DNA of 64,000 bases from a bacterium. Lineage in GTDB: Bacteria > Pseudomonadota > Alphaproteobacteria > Acetobacterales > Acetobacteraceae. The stretch is taken from contig JAMFRO010000084.1 in NCBI GenBank assembly GCA_026224825.1, forward strand, positions 124,001 to 188,000, in the 5' to 3' direction. The notes beneath the pieces are model-generated. The model had not been told where the DNA came from, searched no databases, and was given only the letters and a program-made list of their open reading frames with translations. Shown one piece after another: positions 53,367 through 63,030 of the stretch; position 1 is the first letter of the stretch, and each line of letters begins with the position of its first letter. The translations under genes and the position numbers were made by a program.

Positions 53367-53382
53367 AGCAAGCCCCGTGCCA
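53367..53382 (-). promoter_or_regulatory. Sigma-54 (RpoN) promoter upstream of the SMR-like gene
   Basis: Minus strand TGGCACGGGGCTTGCT matches TGGCACG-N4-TTGCW throughout. Confidence 0.7.
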
Positions 53383-53549
53383 AAGCCTGAGCGGCGGAAA
53401 TCCAGGATTCTGCCTGGCCGAGCATGGCGTAATTCACGCCAAATGTTACATTTTTACCCTGACAGTAAACAAATTTGCCCATCAAGAAGGCAAATTGAGC
53501 CCAAATACATCCACTTTCACAATGAAATCATCTAGGCCAGTCTTACCCC

Positions 53550-54062
53550 ATGCTCGCCCGCCGCGCCTCCATCACAGCTTTACTATGTCTTCTGCCATCG
53601 GCAGCCATGGGGGCGCCGTCCACCAGGATTATCGTAAAGGCCAGCGGCACCACCCAGCTCGCAGTACAATTCGATCAGGCCAAAGTCTCTGTTACCTTCA
53701 TTACCGAGACTTTGGACATCGGCAGCATCAATAAACCAGCGCCGGACGCACCGTTGAACAACTGCACCTATAGCCGCTACCCGTGCAGTCTGGTGCAGCG
53801 CATCGGCTTTGCCATAAACGGTCAATCTGTATACGCATTGCTATCGGTATTTGGCGATCTTTCCGATCTAAACGCTGCAACCCTTAGCCGCGACGGAAAA
53901 TATTATGTCCTGACCTTGGAGGGCGGGGATGCCGCCGCCAGCTATGAGGCCGTAATCCGCTTCGATAAGGACCAGGTTCATTCGCGTGATTTGATCTGGA
54001 GCGAAGCCAATCAGATCGCGGAACACAGCATTTACCCGGTGCTTGTTCCACTCGGCCAGTAA
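53550..54062 (+). CDS. Hypothetical secreted protein
   Basis: Signal peptide MLARRASITALLCLLPSAAMGA; no recognised domain. Confidence 0.65.
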   Translation: MLARRASITALLCLLPSAAMGAPSTRIIVKASGTTQLAVQFDQAKVSVTFITETLDIGSINKPAPDAPLNNCTYSRYPCSLVQRIGFAINGQSVYALLSVFGDLSDLNAATLSRDGKYYVLTLEGGDAAASYEAVIRFDKDQVHSRDLIWSEANQIAEHSIYPVLVPLGQ

Positions 54063-54095
54063 GGCCGAAGCTGCCTATCGGAAATCACTCGGGCA

Positions 54096-54536
54096 TCAAA
54101 AATTCTTCCGGTACTGAATGAACCCCGACTTCGCCGCCACCTTGTCGTACAGCACTTGCGCCGTGGCATTGCTCTCATGCGTCACCCAGTACACCCGCTT
54201 CGCGCCTTGCGCCTGGGCTTTGGCATACACCGCCTCGATCAACCCGCGCGCAACCCCTTTGCCGCGCGCTTCGGGCGTGGTGAACAGATCCTGCAGATAG
54301 CAGATATCATCCAGAAACCAGGTGCTGCGGTGGAACAGATACTGCACCAGCCCGCGCAACTGCCCATCCTCTTCCGCCACGCAAGCGTATACCGGCTCGG
54401 CGGGGTCGAAGAAGCGGGCCCATGTGCGTTCGGTGACCTCCGGCGGCATATCGAACACGCCGTAAAACGCTAAATACCCTTGCCACAGCTCCGCCCATTG
54501 CGCGCGGTCTCCACTCTGAATGTCGCGTACCAGCAT
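54096..54536 (-). CDS. GNAT family N-acetyltransferase
   Basis: LQDLFTTPEARGKGVARGLIEAVYAKAQAQGAKRVYWVTHESNATAQVLYDKV. Confidence 0.92.
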   Translation of the reverse strand: MLVRDIQSGDRAQWAELWQGYLAFYGVFDMPPEVTERTWARFFDPAEPVYACVAEEDGQLRGLVQYLFHRSTWFLDDICYLQDLFTTPEARGKGVARGLIEAVYAKAQAQGAKRVYWVTHESNATAQVLYDKVAAKSGFIQYRKNF

Positions 54537-54549
54537 GGCGTTTACTCCC

Positions 54550-55746
54550 TCAGGGCACGAAGAAACCTTGTACGGGCCGCGGCCTGGAGGCCAGGATCGA
54601 CCCTTGCATGGTAGCAACAATATCAGCCGCCGCCACCTCCACCCCATGCGGCGCCCGGGCGCGCTTGCGGGTGGCGCGGGCCAATGTGCGGGCCTTATCA
54701 GGAGCGGCGAACACGCGCTCCAGCACCTCTTCCAGCCGCCCCGGCCGGAAGTCGAACATATAAGGTGCCAGCTCCGGAAAGTTTGCTCCCGTATAGGCGT
54801 TGCTATCGGATACCGGCATGATCCCGGCCCCTAAAGCGGTGAAAAACCGGTCGTGCGCGGAGTGGTTGATATTCGGGTTCATCGTCAGGCTCGCGGTGGC
54901 GCCGGAAAACTGCGCCTCCAGCGTGGCGTAATCCACCGGCCCGTGAAACTTCGCCCGCGCTTTGGATTTATCCAAATAATCCCAGCCCTGGCCATACACA
55001 TCCACATCGAAGGACAGCAGCGCCTGGGCCATGGCCTCGCTCTTCTGCCGGCGGATATAATCATCGAGCTGCACGAACATGAAACGGCCGAGCTGGCTGT
55101 AGGGCTGCAGGTACAAATGACGCGCCGCACTCACCCGCGCCAGCACTTCGGAAAAATCCGCCACATGCGCATTGCCTTTTTGCGTCAGCGCCAGCTCGTC
55201 CAACGCATCGTGCAATATGCGTTCCAGCTTGGGCGCCGCGCGCCAGCTCGCCGCCAGCAGCGCGGGCGGGTTGCCGGTTTTGGCGAATATCACCTGCGGC
55301 CGCCCCTTCGGGCGCGGTGCCACCGGCAGCTCCGGAATGCCGTAATGCAGCGACATCACGGTGTTATTCGCTTTCACCGCCTGCGTTTGAAACAGCGCGT
55401 GGTCCTGGAACATATAGCCCAGCACCGTGCTGGGCGGCTGGCTGATGTGGTGCTTGGGAAAATACGCCGGGTGGTCGAGCAGCAGCGAGAACACCGGCAA
55501 CTCTATCTTCGCCCAGATATTACTGCCTTCCAACGTGAGATGCGCGCCCACGCCCGAGGTGCAGAACACGAAAGCGACGCGCCTGGTGGTGAGCAATTCC
55601 TTCAGCCGTGCGACCCAGCCATCCGCCGACATGTCGAGCTCGATCATCTCGAGCCCTTGTTTCCTCCAGCTATCCGCGAAATGCCGCACCAGCCCGCGCA
55701 CGGATTGGTAAGCGGATTTCCACGTCAGCGAGAGGACGACATCCAT
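54550..55746 (-). CDS. Glycosyltransferase family protein (CgeB-like C-terminus)
   Basis: Low-complexity-free 398 aa; C-terminal SLTMNPNINHSAHDRFFTALGAGIMPVSDSNAY. Confidence 0.7.
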   Translation of the reverse strand: MDVVLSLTWKSAYQSVRGLVRHFADSWRKQGLEMIELDMSADGWVARLKELLTTRRVAFVFCTSGVGAHLTLEGSNIWAKIELPVFSLLLDHPAYFPKHHISQPPSTVLGYMFQDHALFQTQAVKANNTVMSLHYGIPELPVAPRPKGRPQVIFAKTGNPPALLAASWRAAPKLERILHDALDELALTQKGNAHVADFSEVLARVSAARHLYLQPYSQLGRFMFVQLDDYIRRQKSEAMAQALLSFDVDVYGQGWDYLDKSKARAKFHGPVDYATLEAQFSGATASLTMNPNINHSAHDRFFTALGAGIMPVSDSNAYTGANFPELAPYMFDFRPGRLEEVLERVFAAPDKARTLARATRKRARAPHGVEVAAADIVATMQGSILASRPRPVQGFFVP

Positions 55747-55749
55747 GCC

Positions 55750-58395
55750 TCAGCCAATCCGCGCCAGTGCGGCGCTAAGCCTCTTCACCTCTTCCCCAAA
55801 ACTTTGCTGCCGCTCGCGATGCTCTTCAAGCACCGCTTCGGGGGCGCGCGAGGTGAAATCGGCATTGCCGAGTTTGGCGCTCACCTTGTCCAGTTCACTT
55901 TGCGCTTTCGCCAGCGCCGCAGCCAGACGTTTGCGCTCGGCGTCGAGGTCGATAAGCCCTTCCAGCGGGAGCAAAATCGTCGCCTCGCCCAGCACGGTCT
56001 GCGCCACGTTCTTCGGCACAGCACCTACCAGCGGCCCGATCTCGGAGGCCCGCGCCATGCGTGAGATCGCCTCGAACCAGGCTTGCGCCCGCGCTAAAGT
56101 TTCGGCCGAGGCATCCTGCAACAGCACCGGGGATTTTTGGCTCGGCGGCACGTTCATCTCGGAGCGCACGGTGCGGATGTCGGAGATAAGGTCCACCACC
56201 CAGCCTACTTCCGCCACCGCCGCCGGCGCATCATGCACCGTAAGCGCCTCCGGCCAGGGCTCGGAAATCAACGAGCTGGCCTCGCCATAGCCGAAATGGT
56301 CCCACAACTCTTCCGTTACGAACGGGATGAGCGGGTGCATCAGCCGGAGCAGAATCCCCAGAACATATGCGGCGGTATCGCGAATCTCCGCCGCATCGGC
56401 GCCCGCAAAACCCGGCTTGGCGAATTCGATGAACCAGTCGCACACATCGCCCCAGGCGAAGCGGTAGCAGGCGGCGGCGTAGTCATTCGGGCGGAACGCG
56501 TCGAGCCCGGTGGTTGCCGCCGCAATCGCCTCATTGGCGCGCGAGAGGATCCAGCGGCAGAGCGGTAGTTTCGCGTCTTCAGGTTTATAAGCCGGGTTGG
56601 GCTTCACCCCGTTCATCTCCAGAAAGCGCGCGGCGTTCCAGATCTTCGTGATGAATCCGCGGTTGTTCTCGACGATCTTGGCGCCGAGTTTCACATCGCG
56701 CCCCTGCCCTGCCGCCGAGGCCACGGAGTAGCGCAAAGCATCGGTGCCGTATTCATCGATGAGGGTGAGCGGGTCGAGGACATTGCCCTTCGACTTGGAC
56801 ATTTTCTGCCCCTTCTCGTCGCGCACCAGCCCGTGGATATACACCGTCCGGAACGGCACATCGCCCATGAAATGCAGCCCCATCATCATCATCCGGGCGA
56901 CCCAGAAGAAGATGATGTCGAAGCCGGTCACCAGCGTATCGGTGGGGTAATATTTATCCAGTTCCGGCGTTTTCTCCGGCCAGCCGAGGGTGGAGAACGG
57001 CCACAAGGCGGAGGAGAACCAGGTGTCGAGCACATCGTCATCCTGCGTCAGCACCACGCCGGCACCGGCCTGCGCCTGCGCCGCCGCCTCGTCGCGCGCC
57101 ACATACACCTTGCCGGATTCATCATACCAGGCCGGTATGCGGTGCCCCCACCAGAGCTGGCGCGAGATGCACCAGGGCTGGATGTCGCGCATCCAGGCGA
57201 AGAAGGTGTTCTCCCACTGCTTCGGCACGAACTGGATTTTGCCGCTCTCCACGGCCTCAATGGCCGGTTGCGCCAGCACATGCGCGTTGCAATACCATTG
57301 CACGGTCAGCAGCGGCTCAATGATGCTCCCCGAACGGTCGCCATAAGGCACGGTATTGGCGTGCGGTTTCACCTCCACCAGCGCCTCTATCCGTTCCAGC
57401 TCGGCCACGATCTCCTTGCGCGCGACAAACCGGTCCTGGCCCTCAAGCCCCTGCGCAAACGCCGAAACCTCGCCCAGCTCGGCCAGCACCACGCGGCCCT
57501 GGCGGTCCAGCATCGAGGGCATCGGCAGGCCGTGCCTTTTGCCCACTTCGAAATCGTTGAAATCATGCGCCGGGGTGATTTTCACCGCCCCGGTGCCCTT
57601 CTCAGGGTCCGCATAATCATCCGCGATGATGGGAATGCGCCGCCCGGTGAGCGGCAAAGTCACCAGCCGGCCGATGAGATGCTTGTATTTCTCATTCTCG
57701 GGATGCACCGCCACGGCGGTATCCGCCAGCATCGTCTCCGGCCGCGTCGTGGCGACGATGATCTCCTCGCCGCCATCCACGGGGTAGCGAATATGCCACA
57801 TGCTGCCCTTGCTCTCGCGGCTCTCCACCTCAAGGTCTGAGATCGCGGTTTGCAGCGAGGTATCCCAGTTCACCAGGCGCTTGTCCTGGTAGATCAGCCC
57901 CTCATCATGCAGCCGCACGAAAACCTCGCGCACGGCGACGGAGAGCCCCTCATCCATGGTAAAACGCTCGCGCGCCCAATCCGGCGAGGCACCGAGCCTG
58001 CGCAACTGCTGCGTGATCGTGCCGCCGGACTCAGCCTTCCACTGCCACACGCGGGAGAGGAAAGTCTCGCGCCCGAGCTGCTTGCGGCTCACACCCTCTT
58101 TATCCAGCAGCCGCTCCACCACCATCTGCGTGGCGATGCCGGCATGGTCGGTGCCCGGCTGCCAGAGCGTATCGCGCCCCTGCATGCGCCGGAACCGGAC
58201 AAAAATATCCTGCAATGTCATGGTCAGCGCATGCCCCACATGCAGGCTGCCGGTTACATTCGGCGGCGGGATCATGATGCTGTAGGGGGCGGCATTGCGC
58301 TCGGGATGGGCGGCGAACGCGCCTGCCTGTTCCCAACCGGCATAAAGCCGCGCCTCAGCCGAGGACGGCTCGAAATTCTTATCCAGTGTCGTCAA
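55750..58395 (-). CDS. valS: Valine--tRNA ligase
   Basis: PPPNVTGSLHVGHALTMTLQDIFVRFRRMQG; KMSKSKGNVLDPL; coiled-coil C-terminus. Confidence 0.98.
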   Translation of the reverse strand: MTTLDKNFEPSSAEARLYAGWEQAGAFAAHPERNAAPYSIMIPPPNVTGSLHVGHALTMTLQDIFVRFRRMQGRDTLWQPGTDHAGIATQMVVERLLDKEGVSRKQLGRETFLSRVWQWKAESGGTITQQLRRLGASPDWARERFTMDEGLSVAVREVFVRLHDEGLIYQDKRLVNWDTSLQTAISDLEVESRESKGSMWHIRYPVDGGEEIIVATTRPETMLADTAVAVHPENEKYKHLIGRLVTLPLTGRRIPIIADDYADPEKGTGAVKITPAHDFNDFEVGKRHGLPMPSMLDRQGRVVLAELGEVSAFAQGLEGQDRFVARKEIVAELERIEALVEVKPHANTVPYGDRSGSIIEPLLTVQWYCNAHVLAQPAIEAVESGKIQFVPKQWENTFFAWMRDIQPWCISRQLWWGHRIPAWYDESGKVYVARDEAAAQAQAGAGVVLTQDDDVLDTWFSSALWPFSTLGWPEKTPELDKYYPTDTLVTGFDIIFFWVARMMMMGLHFMGDVPFRTVYIHGLVRDEKGQKMSKSKGNVLDPLTLIDEYGTDALRYSVASAAGQGRDVKLGAKIVENNRGFITKIWNAARFLEMNGVKPNPAYKPEDAKLPLCRWILSRANEAIAAATTGLDAFRPNDYAAACYRFAWGDVCDWFIEFAKPGFAGADAAEIRDTAAYVLGILLRLMHPLIPFVTEELWDHFGYGEASSLISEPWPEALTVHDAPAAVAEVGWVVDLISDIRTVRSEMNVPPSQKSPVLLQDASAETLARAQAWFEAISRMARASEIGPLVGAVPKNVAQTVLGEATILLPLEGLIDLDAERKRLAAALAKAQSELDKVSAKLGNADFTSRAPEAVLEEHRERQQSFGEEVKRLSAALARIG

Positions 58396-58512
58396 AACGC
58401 AGCTCCGGCACCGCTAGGCGGCACGTTAAAAGTCTGGTGCCGCTCAAAACTTCAGCGGTCACCCAAATCTAACCCGCGCCGCGCTACGTCGCGGCGCGGC
58501 GCGAGCGACAAA

Positions 58513-59133
58513 TCACATACGGTCGACGACGCGGCCGATCTCGGCGCGTACCACGCGCTCCACCAGGCTCGGCAGATGGCTGTCCAGCCAGGCTTTCAGC
58601 ACCGGCTTCACTTCTTCACGCACCAGATCCTCGATGGTGACACCAGGGCGGCCGATCTGCACTGAGCGCTCAGCGCTCACGCTGCGCACCAGCGAGCCAA
58701 CCGAATTGGCAATTTCGTTGGCGAGCTTGTCGCCTACCAGGCCCTGGGGAGATTCCACTTGATCGTCCATGTAATTTTCCTTTTCGTTGAGCGTCGAAAG
58801 ACTTTGGTTGGGCTGGACCACGGATACGGGGATATATTGCGCCCCCCCGTCAGGCGTTTGCCCGGCCCCGCTCTGGCTGTCCAGTGTGGATTCGGAGCTA
58901 ATCTGGCCATTGGCCGGATCGGAATTCTGTCCAAGGGGCGCCGAGGGCACCATGGCGGCGGAATCGAGCACCAATATATCGTCATCGGGCTCTTCGGCCG
59001 GGGCGGCCGGGGCGGTGGCGCGCTCGCTCTCCTCCTCGGTCAGAATCCGGCGGATGGAGGCCAGAATCTCTTCCATCGAGGGTTCGGAGCCGCTGGAGGG
59101 CCCGCCATTATTGCCGATACCGTTATCACTCAT
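58513..59133 (-). CDS. popZ: DUF2497 / PopZ-like polar organizing protein
   Basis: SMEEILASIRRILTEEE N-terminus and VREEVKPVLKAWLDSHLPSLVERVVRAEIGRVVDR C-terminus around an acidic/proline linker. Confidence 0.82.
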   Translation of the reverse strand: MSDNGIGNNGGPSSGSEPSMEEILASIRRILTEEESERATAPAAPAEEPDDDILVLDSAAMVPSAPLGQNSDPANGQISSESTLDSQSGAGQTPDGGAQYIPVSVVQPNQSLSTLNEKENYMDDQVESPQGLVGDKLANEIANSVGSLVRSVSAERSVQIGRPGVTIEDLVREEVKPVLKAWLDSHLPSLVERVVRAEIGRVVDRM

Positions 59134-59146
59134 CACTTTGCATCCT

Positions 59147-60703
59147 TCATGGCGCCGGCTCAGCCGTGGGGGCGGGGGGCGCATCGAGCAGCGTACCGTC
59201 GGCCGCGATGCCGGCCTTATGGTCGGCCCACTCGCCCGTGCCGAAACCGGCATATTTAACGGCATTGTAGTACTTCAGATCGTCATACTCCTGCACCGGC
59301 AATCCCAGGTCCCGCACCGTCAACCGCCCGATCGCGGATGTCACGGTATAGGTGTTGCTTACCAGTGTACCAATATTCTGAACCTGTTGCACCTGTGAGT
59401 TCAACAATAATTGTTGAGCGTTAAGAACATCAAGTGTGGTTCGCGTGCCAACCAGCTCCTCGCGCTCGGTTCCATCCAGCGCGATGGCATTGGCCTTGAT
59501 CTCCACATTGCTGGCGACGATGGCAGCGCGGGTCGCCACAATCGCCTCCCAGGCCTGCGCGCCCTGGTACCAGGCGGTGCGCTGCGCGTCCAAAATTCCA
59601 GCAAAACTCTGCTGTTCCTTGGCCCGCGCGCTACGGATGGCGGAGTATTCCTGGCCGCCCTGGTACAAAGGCACGGTCAACTGGCCGATCACGGAGCCGC
59701 CCTTGAGCTGCGAGCCGGAATAGGATTGCCCGACCTCATGAAAGGCCGAGGCCTGGATCTGCAACTGTGGCAGCAGTGCCGAGAACGCCACATTCACCGC
59801 ATCCTTGGCCGCGGAATCCTCAAACTCGGCCGCGATCACATTTGGGTTATTGGCCACCGAGGCCGTCGCCGCGTCGGTTTTGCTGCCCACCGGCAGCAGC
59901 AACGGCTGCGGCGGCGTCAGCACATCGGCCGGGTAGCTCCCCACCAACTGGCGGAAATTCTCCTGGGCGATCTTCAGATTGCCATTGGCAACCTCCACCT
60001 GCTCCACCGCCTGGGCCAGAGAGGCCTGGGCCTGGGCCACCGAGGTCATGGTGATCTCGCCGACATTGAACTGCGTCTGCGTGTCCTTCAACTGCTGGTG
60101 CAGCACCACCACGTTATTCTGCTGCAGCGCCAGCACCTGGGTATCCGTCACCACCGACACATAGGCCTGCACGACGTTGAGGAACACGGTCTGCTCGGTG
60201 GCCAGAAGCTGGGCACGCGCCGCATAGACCGAATTTTTGCCCTGGCGCAGCTCCGCCGTGGTCTTGCCGCCGCTGTACAACTGCTCGGTCGCGGTCGCCT
60301 CGGCCGTCGACTGGTTGAAATTCTCACCCGACGTCTGGTCACTCGTCACACCCGTGAAGGCATTCGTCTGCTCCTGCGTCAGATTCTCACTGGTGCGGCC
60401 ATAGCTGCCGGAGAGCGACACGGTGGGGAGCCAGCCGGACAAAGCGGTGGGCACGGCCTCATCGGACTGGCGCAACTGGGCGCGCTGCTCCTGCAAAGTG
60501 GCATTGTTCTGGTAGGCCTCGACCAGCGCCTGCACCAGCGTGGACGGCAAAGCAGCGGCGCTGTCCACCGGGGTGGCAGCGGGGGATTGGTCGGCAACAG
60601 CATTACCCGCCTGGTCCGCCAGCGCGGATTGCGCCGGCAGGGTGACACAGACGAGCGCGATGCCGGCCAGCAGCAATGAGCGCATGGGAAAATTATCCTT
60701 CAT
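59147..60703 (-). CDS. tolC: TolC family outer membrane protein
   Basis: LVQALVEAYQNNATLQEQRAQLRQSDE; TEQTVFLNVVQAYVSV; VPLYQGGQEYS. Confidence 0.93.
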   Translation of the reverse strand: MKDNFPMRSLLLAGIALVCVTLPAQSALADQAGNAVADQSPAATPVDSAAALPSTLVQALVEAYQNNATLQEQRAQLRQSDEAVPTALSGWLPTVSLSGSYGRTSENLTQEQTNAFTGVTSDQTSGENFNQSTAEATATEQLYSGGKTTAELRQGKNSVYAARAQLLATEQTVFLNVVQAYVSVVTDTQVLALQQNNVVVLHQQLKDTQTQFNVGEITMTSVAQAQASLAQAVEQVEVANGNLKIAQENFRQLVGSYPADVLTPPQPLLLPVGSKTDAATASVANNPNVIAAEFEDSAAKDAVNVAFSALLPQLQIQASAFHEVGQSYSGSQLKGGSVIGQLTVPLYQGGQEYSAIRSARAKEQQSFAGILDAQRTAWYQGAQAWEAIVATRAAIVASNVEIKANAIALDGTEREELVGTRTTLDVLNAQQLLLNSQVQQVQNIGTLVSNTYTVTSAIGRLTVRDLGLPVQEYDDLKYYNAVKYAGFGTGEWADHKAGIAADGTLLDAPPAPTAEPAP

Positions 60704-60712
60704 AATCAGAAA

Positions 60713-61384
60713 CTAAATGCCCGAAAAACTAAAAATTGGCGCCAGACGGAATTGCGGCAGCAGCCGGGCGGTGCAGTCGAACAGCCGCCTTGTGGCGTAA
60801 CCACCGCCGGCCGGCTCGGCCAGCACGGCGCGGCCGATGCCGTCCTGCCCACCATCAGCCAAAACGGCCACCACGCGCCCGGCGGGGGTGAGCTGTGCCG
60901 CCAGAATGGCCGGAATTTCCGGTACCGCGCCCTCGATGACGATGACATCATACGGCCCGCCCGCCGGCCAGCCCGCAGCCAATGGCCCGCTCACCGGCTC
61001 GGCATTCTGGCCATAACTTGCCAGCGCCCCGGTATCGAGCCGGGCTTCTTCCTCCAGCGCCACCACGGCCACACCCGCGGCCCCCAGCAGTGCCGCGAGA
61101 TAACCAGCCCCCGAACCCAGCACCAGCGCATGCGCCGGATTGCCGGCAAGTGCCGCCTGCGCCAGCCGCGCGGTAAGGCTGGGGTTGAACAGATAACGCC
61201 CCTGCCCCAGCGGAATATCGGCATCCGCATAGGCATTGGCGCCGGCGGGGGCAAAGGCCTCGCGCGGCAAAGCGCGCATCGCCCCGCTCACCCGCACGTC
61301 GGACACATGGTTAGGGCGGACCTGGCAGTCCACCATGATGTTGCGTTCAACTGTATTACGCTCAAGCTCGCGGGCATGCTGCAC
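60713..61384 (-). CDS. Protein-L-isoaspartate O-methyltransferase family protein
   Basis: NIMVDCQVRPNHVSDVRVSGAMRALPREAFAP; ALVLGSGAGYLAALLGAAG; start uncertain (GTG 61384 or ATG 61336). Confidence 0.88.
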   Translation of the reverse strand: MQHARELERNTVERNIMVDCQVRPNHVSDVRVSGAMRALPREAFAPAGANAYADADIPLGQGRYLFNPSLTARLAQAALAGNPAHALVLGSGAGYLAALLGAAGVAVVALEEEARLDTGALASYGQNAEPVSGPLAAGWPAGGPYDVIVIEGAVPEIPAILAAQLTPAGRVVAVLADGGQDGIGRAVLAEPAGGGYATRRLFDCTARLLPQFRLAPIFSFSGI

Positions 61385-61541
61385 TGCCAAAAACCTTCCA
61401 AGCCGGTAGTTGCGCTCTTTATAGCGGCGGGGGGGCGGATAACTCAACCATCCCACGGCGCAACACGCCGCGCGTTATTCAAATCGGCCGCCCCGCTTGA
61501 CCGAAGCGGGCTGTACAAGGATATAGGGGCCACACCCCTAT

Positions 61542-61615
61542 GGTCCGGTGGCAGAGTGGTGATGTAGCGGACTGCAAATCCGCGTATGTGGGTTCGATTC
61601 CCGCCCGGACCTCCA
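61542..61615 (+). tRNA. tRNA-Cys(GCA)
   Basis: GGTCCGGTGGCAGAGTGGTGATGTAGCGGACTGCAAATCCGCGTATGTGGGTTCGATTCCCGCCCGGACCTCCA: paired acceptor stem, CTGCAAA anticodon loop, GGTTCGATTCC T arm, encoded CCA. Confidence 0.96.
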
Positions 61616-61857
61616 GCCCCCGCCCGGCAGGGCAGCCGGGGCTTCCTGAAATTATCGGCTTGCATAGCCACGGCGTCCGCGCGGGGACTCTTGTACTCGC
61701 CCCAAAACACTACCAGATCATTGAATATATCTGGTTTTACCTGCGTTGCAGAATAAAGCTCTAAGGATTGATGACCAACCCGTTCTACCGGAAGTAAACC
61801 TGAGCAAGCGTGCCGCAACTCTCGCGCCCGTTGCCCCCAACCGGAGTCACCGACACC

Positions 61858-62052
61858 ATGTTCGCCCAGTTACACTATGTATTATGCCGGGTCTTCTATG
61901 TATTATGCCGGGTCTTCAAGGACCGCCGCGCCGTCACGGCAATCGAATACGCGCTGATAGCCGCGCTAATCGCCGTCGTCATTGTCGGCGCCGCCACCCA
62001 ACTCGGCACACACGTCAGCGCCACCTTCAATAAAGTCAGCAGCGAGCTTTAA
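61858..62052 (+). CDS. Flp/Fap-type (type IVb) pilin with a tandem heptapeptide repeat in its leader
   Basis: FKDRRAVTAIEYALIAALIAVVIVGAATQLG matches Flp pilins; leader YVLCRVFYVLCRVF. Confidence 0.9.
   Translation: MFAQLHYVLCRVFYVLCRVFKDRRAVTAIEYALIAALIAVVIVGAATQLGTHVSATFNKVSSEL
61876..61917. repeat. Perfect 21-bp tandem duplication inside the pilin gene
   Basis: TATGTATTATGCCGGGTCTTC twice in succession. Confidence 0.97.
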
Positions 62053-62074
62053 GGCGCCACCTTCCACCCAAGCT

Positions 62075-62132
62075 GGTGATATAGCGGATTGCAAATCCGC
62101 GTATGTGGGTTCGATTCCCGCCCGGACCTCCA
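62075..62132 (+). repeat. 3' tRNA-Cys fragment, att-like direct repeat of 61558-61615
   Basis: GGTGATATAGCGGATTGCAAATCCGCGTATGTGGGTTCGATTCCCGCCCGGACCTCCA; 48-bp identity (62090-62137 vs 61573-61620) continuing into GCCCC. Confidence 0.93.
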
Positions 62133-62271
62133 GCCCCTCATTCGCAGATGATCGCCCCCGGCCGCAAAGCCAGGGAAAGCAAGGGTTTTTGGCGCTCGCT
62201 TGTCCTTGAAGAGTCGCTCTGAACCGCCTATATCCGCCTTCTCAGTGTGGGTGCGAACGAAGGTTTGGAGG

Positions 62272-62988
62272 ATGGCCAGAACCACGGCAAAATTGGCAGC
62301 AATCAAGGTCACAGCGGTCCTGAAAGCTGGTGACAAGCGAAGCTATGCTGACGGTGGAAATTTATATCTGCAAGTGACCGGATCTGGGACGGGATCGTGG
62401 CTTTTTCGCTACGCTGAAAAAGGCAGTGGGGTGAAAGGCAGCAAGCCTCGGACGCACTGGCTAGGGCTTGGATCCGCCAATACGGTCAGCCTTTCACTTG
62501 CCCGGGAAAAGGCAAAGACACTCCGCGCGGAAATTCTTGCGGGTATCGACCCTGCCGCAAAACGCCAGGAGGCAAAAACTGCGCCCCAAGGGGCACTGAC
62601 CTTCGCTGAAGTTGCTGACCTATATATTTCAGCGCAGGAACCAGGTTGGAGCAGCGCCATACATGCTCGGCAATGGCGCTCTAGCCTACGTGACTACGCG
62701 ACTCCAATTCTTGGCCCCCTCCCCGTCTCGAACGTCGAGACGGGTCATGTGATCCAGGTGCTCGAACCGATTTGGGTTATAAAAACCGAAACTGCATCCC
62801 GCGTGCGCCAACGAATCGAGGCGATTCTGGATTATGCCAAGAGCCGCGGATGGCGAAGCGGCGAGAACCCGGCGCGATGGAAAGGCCATCTATCGAACCT
62901 CCTTGTCGCAAAAGAACGCATTGCCCCGGTGAAACACCACCCTGCTTTGGACTGGCAAAAGGTTCCTGACTTTGGTCCAACCCCCTAG
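62272..62988 (+). pseudogene. P4-type tyrosine integrase, truncated 3' by an IS insertion
   Basis: N-terminal arm-binding domain (YADGGNLYLQVTGSGTGSWLFRY...HWLGLGSANTVSLSLAREKAKTLRAEILAGIDP) and core-binding region; ends before catalytic R..HxxR..Y residues. Confidence 0.9.
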
Positions 62989-63030
62989 AACTGCTCCACC
63001 ATTGATGTAGTTTTTTGGTGGAGGTGTTAG

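Noticed and set aside
62075-62132. Second functional tRNA-Cys gene
   Set aside because: Lacks the 5' acceptor strand and part of the D arm; it is a 3' fragment, better explained as an att site
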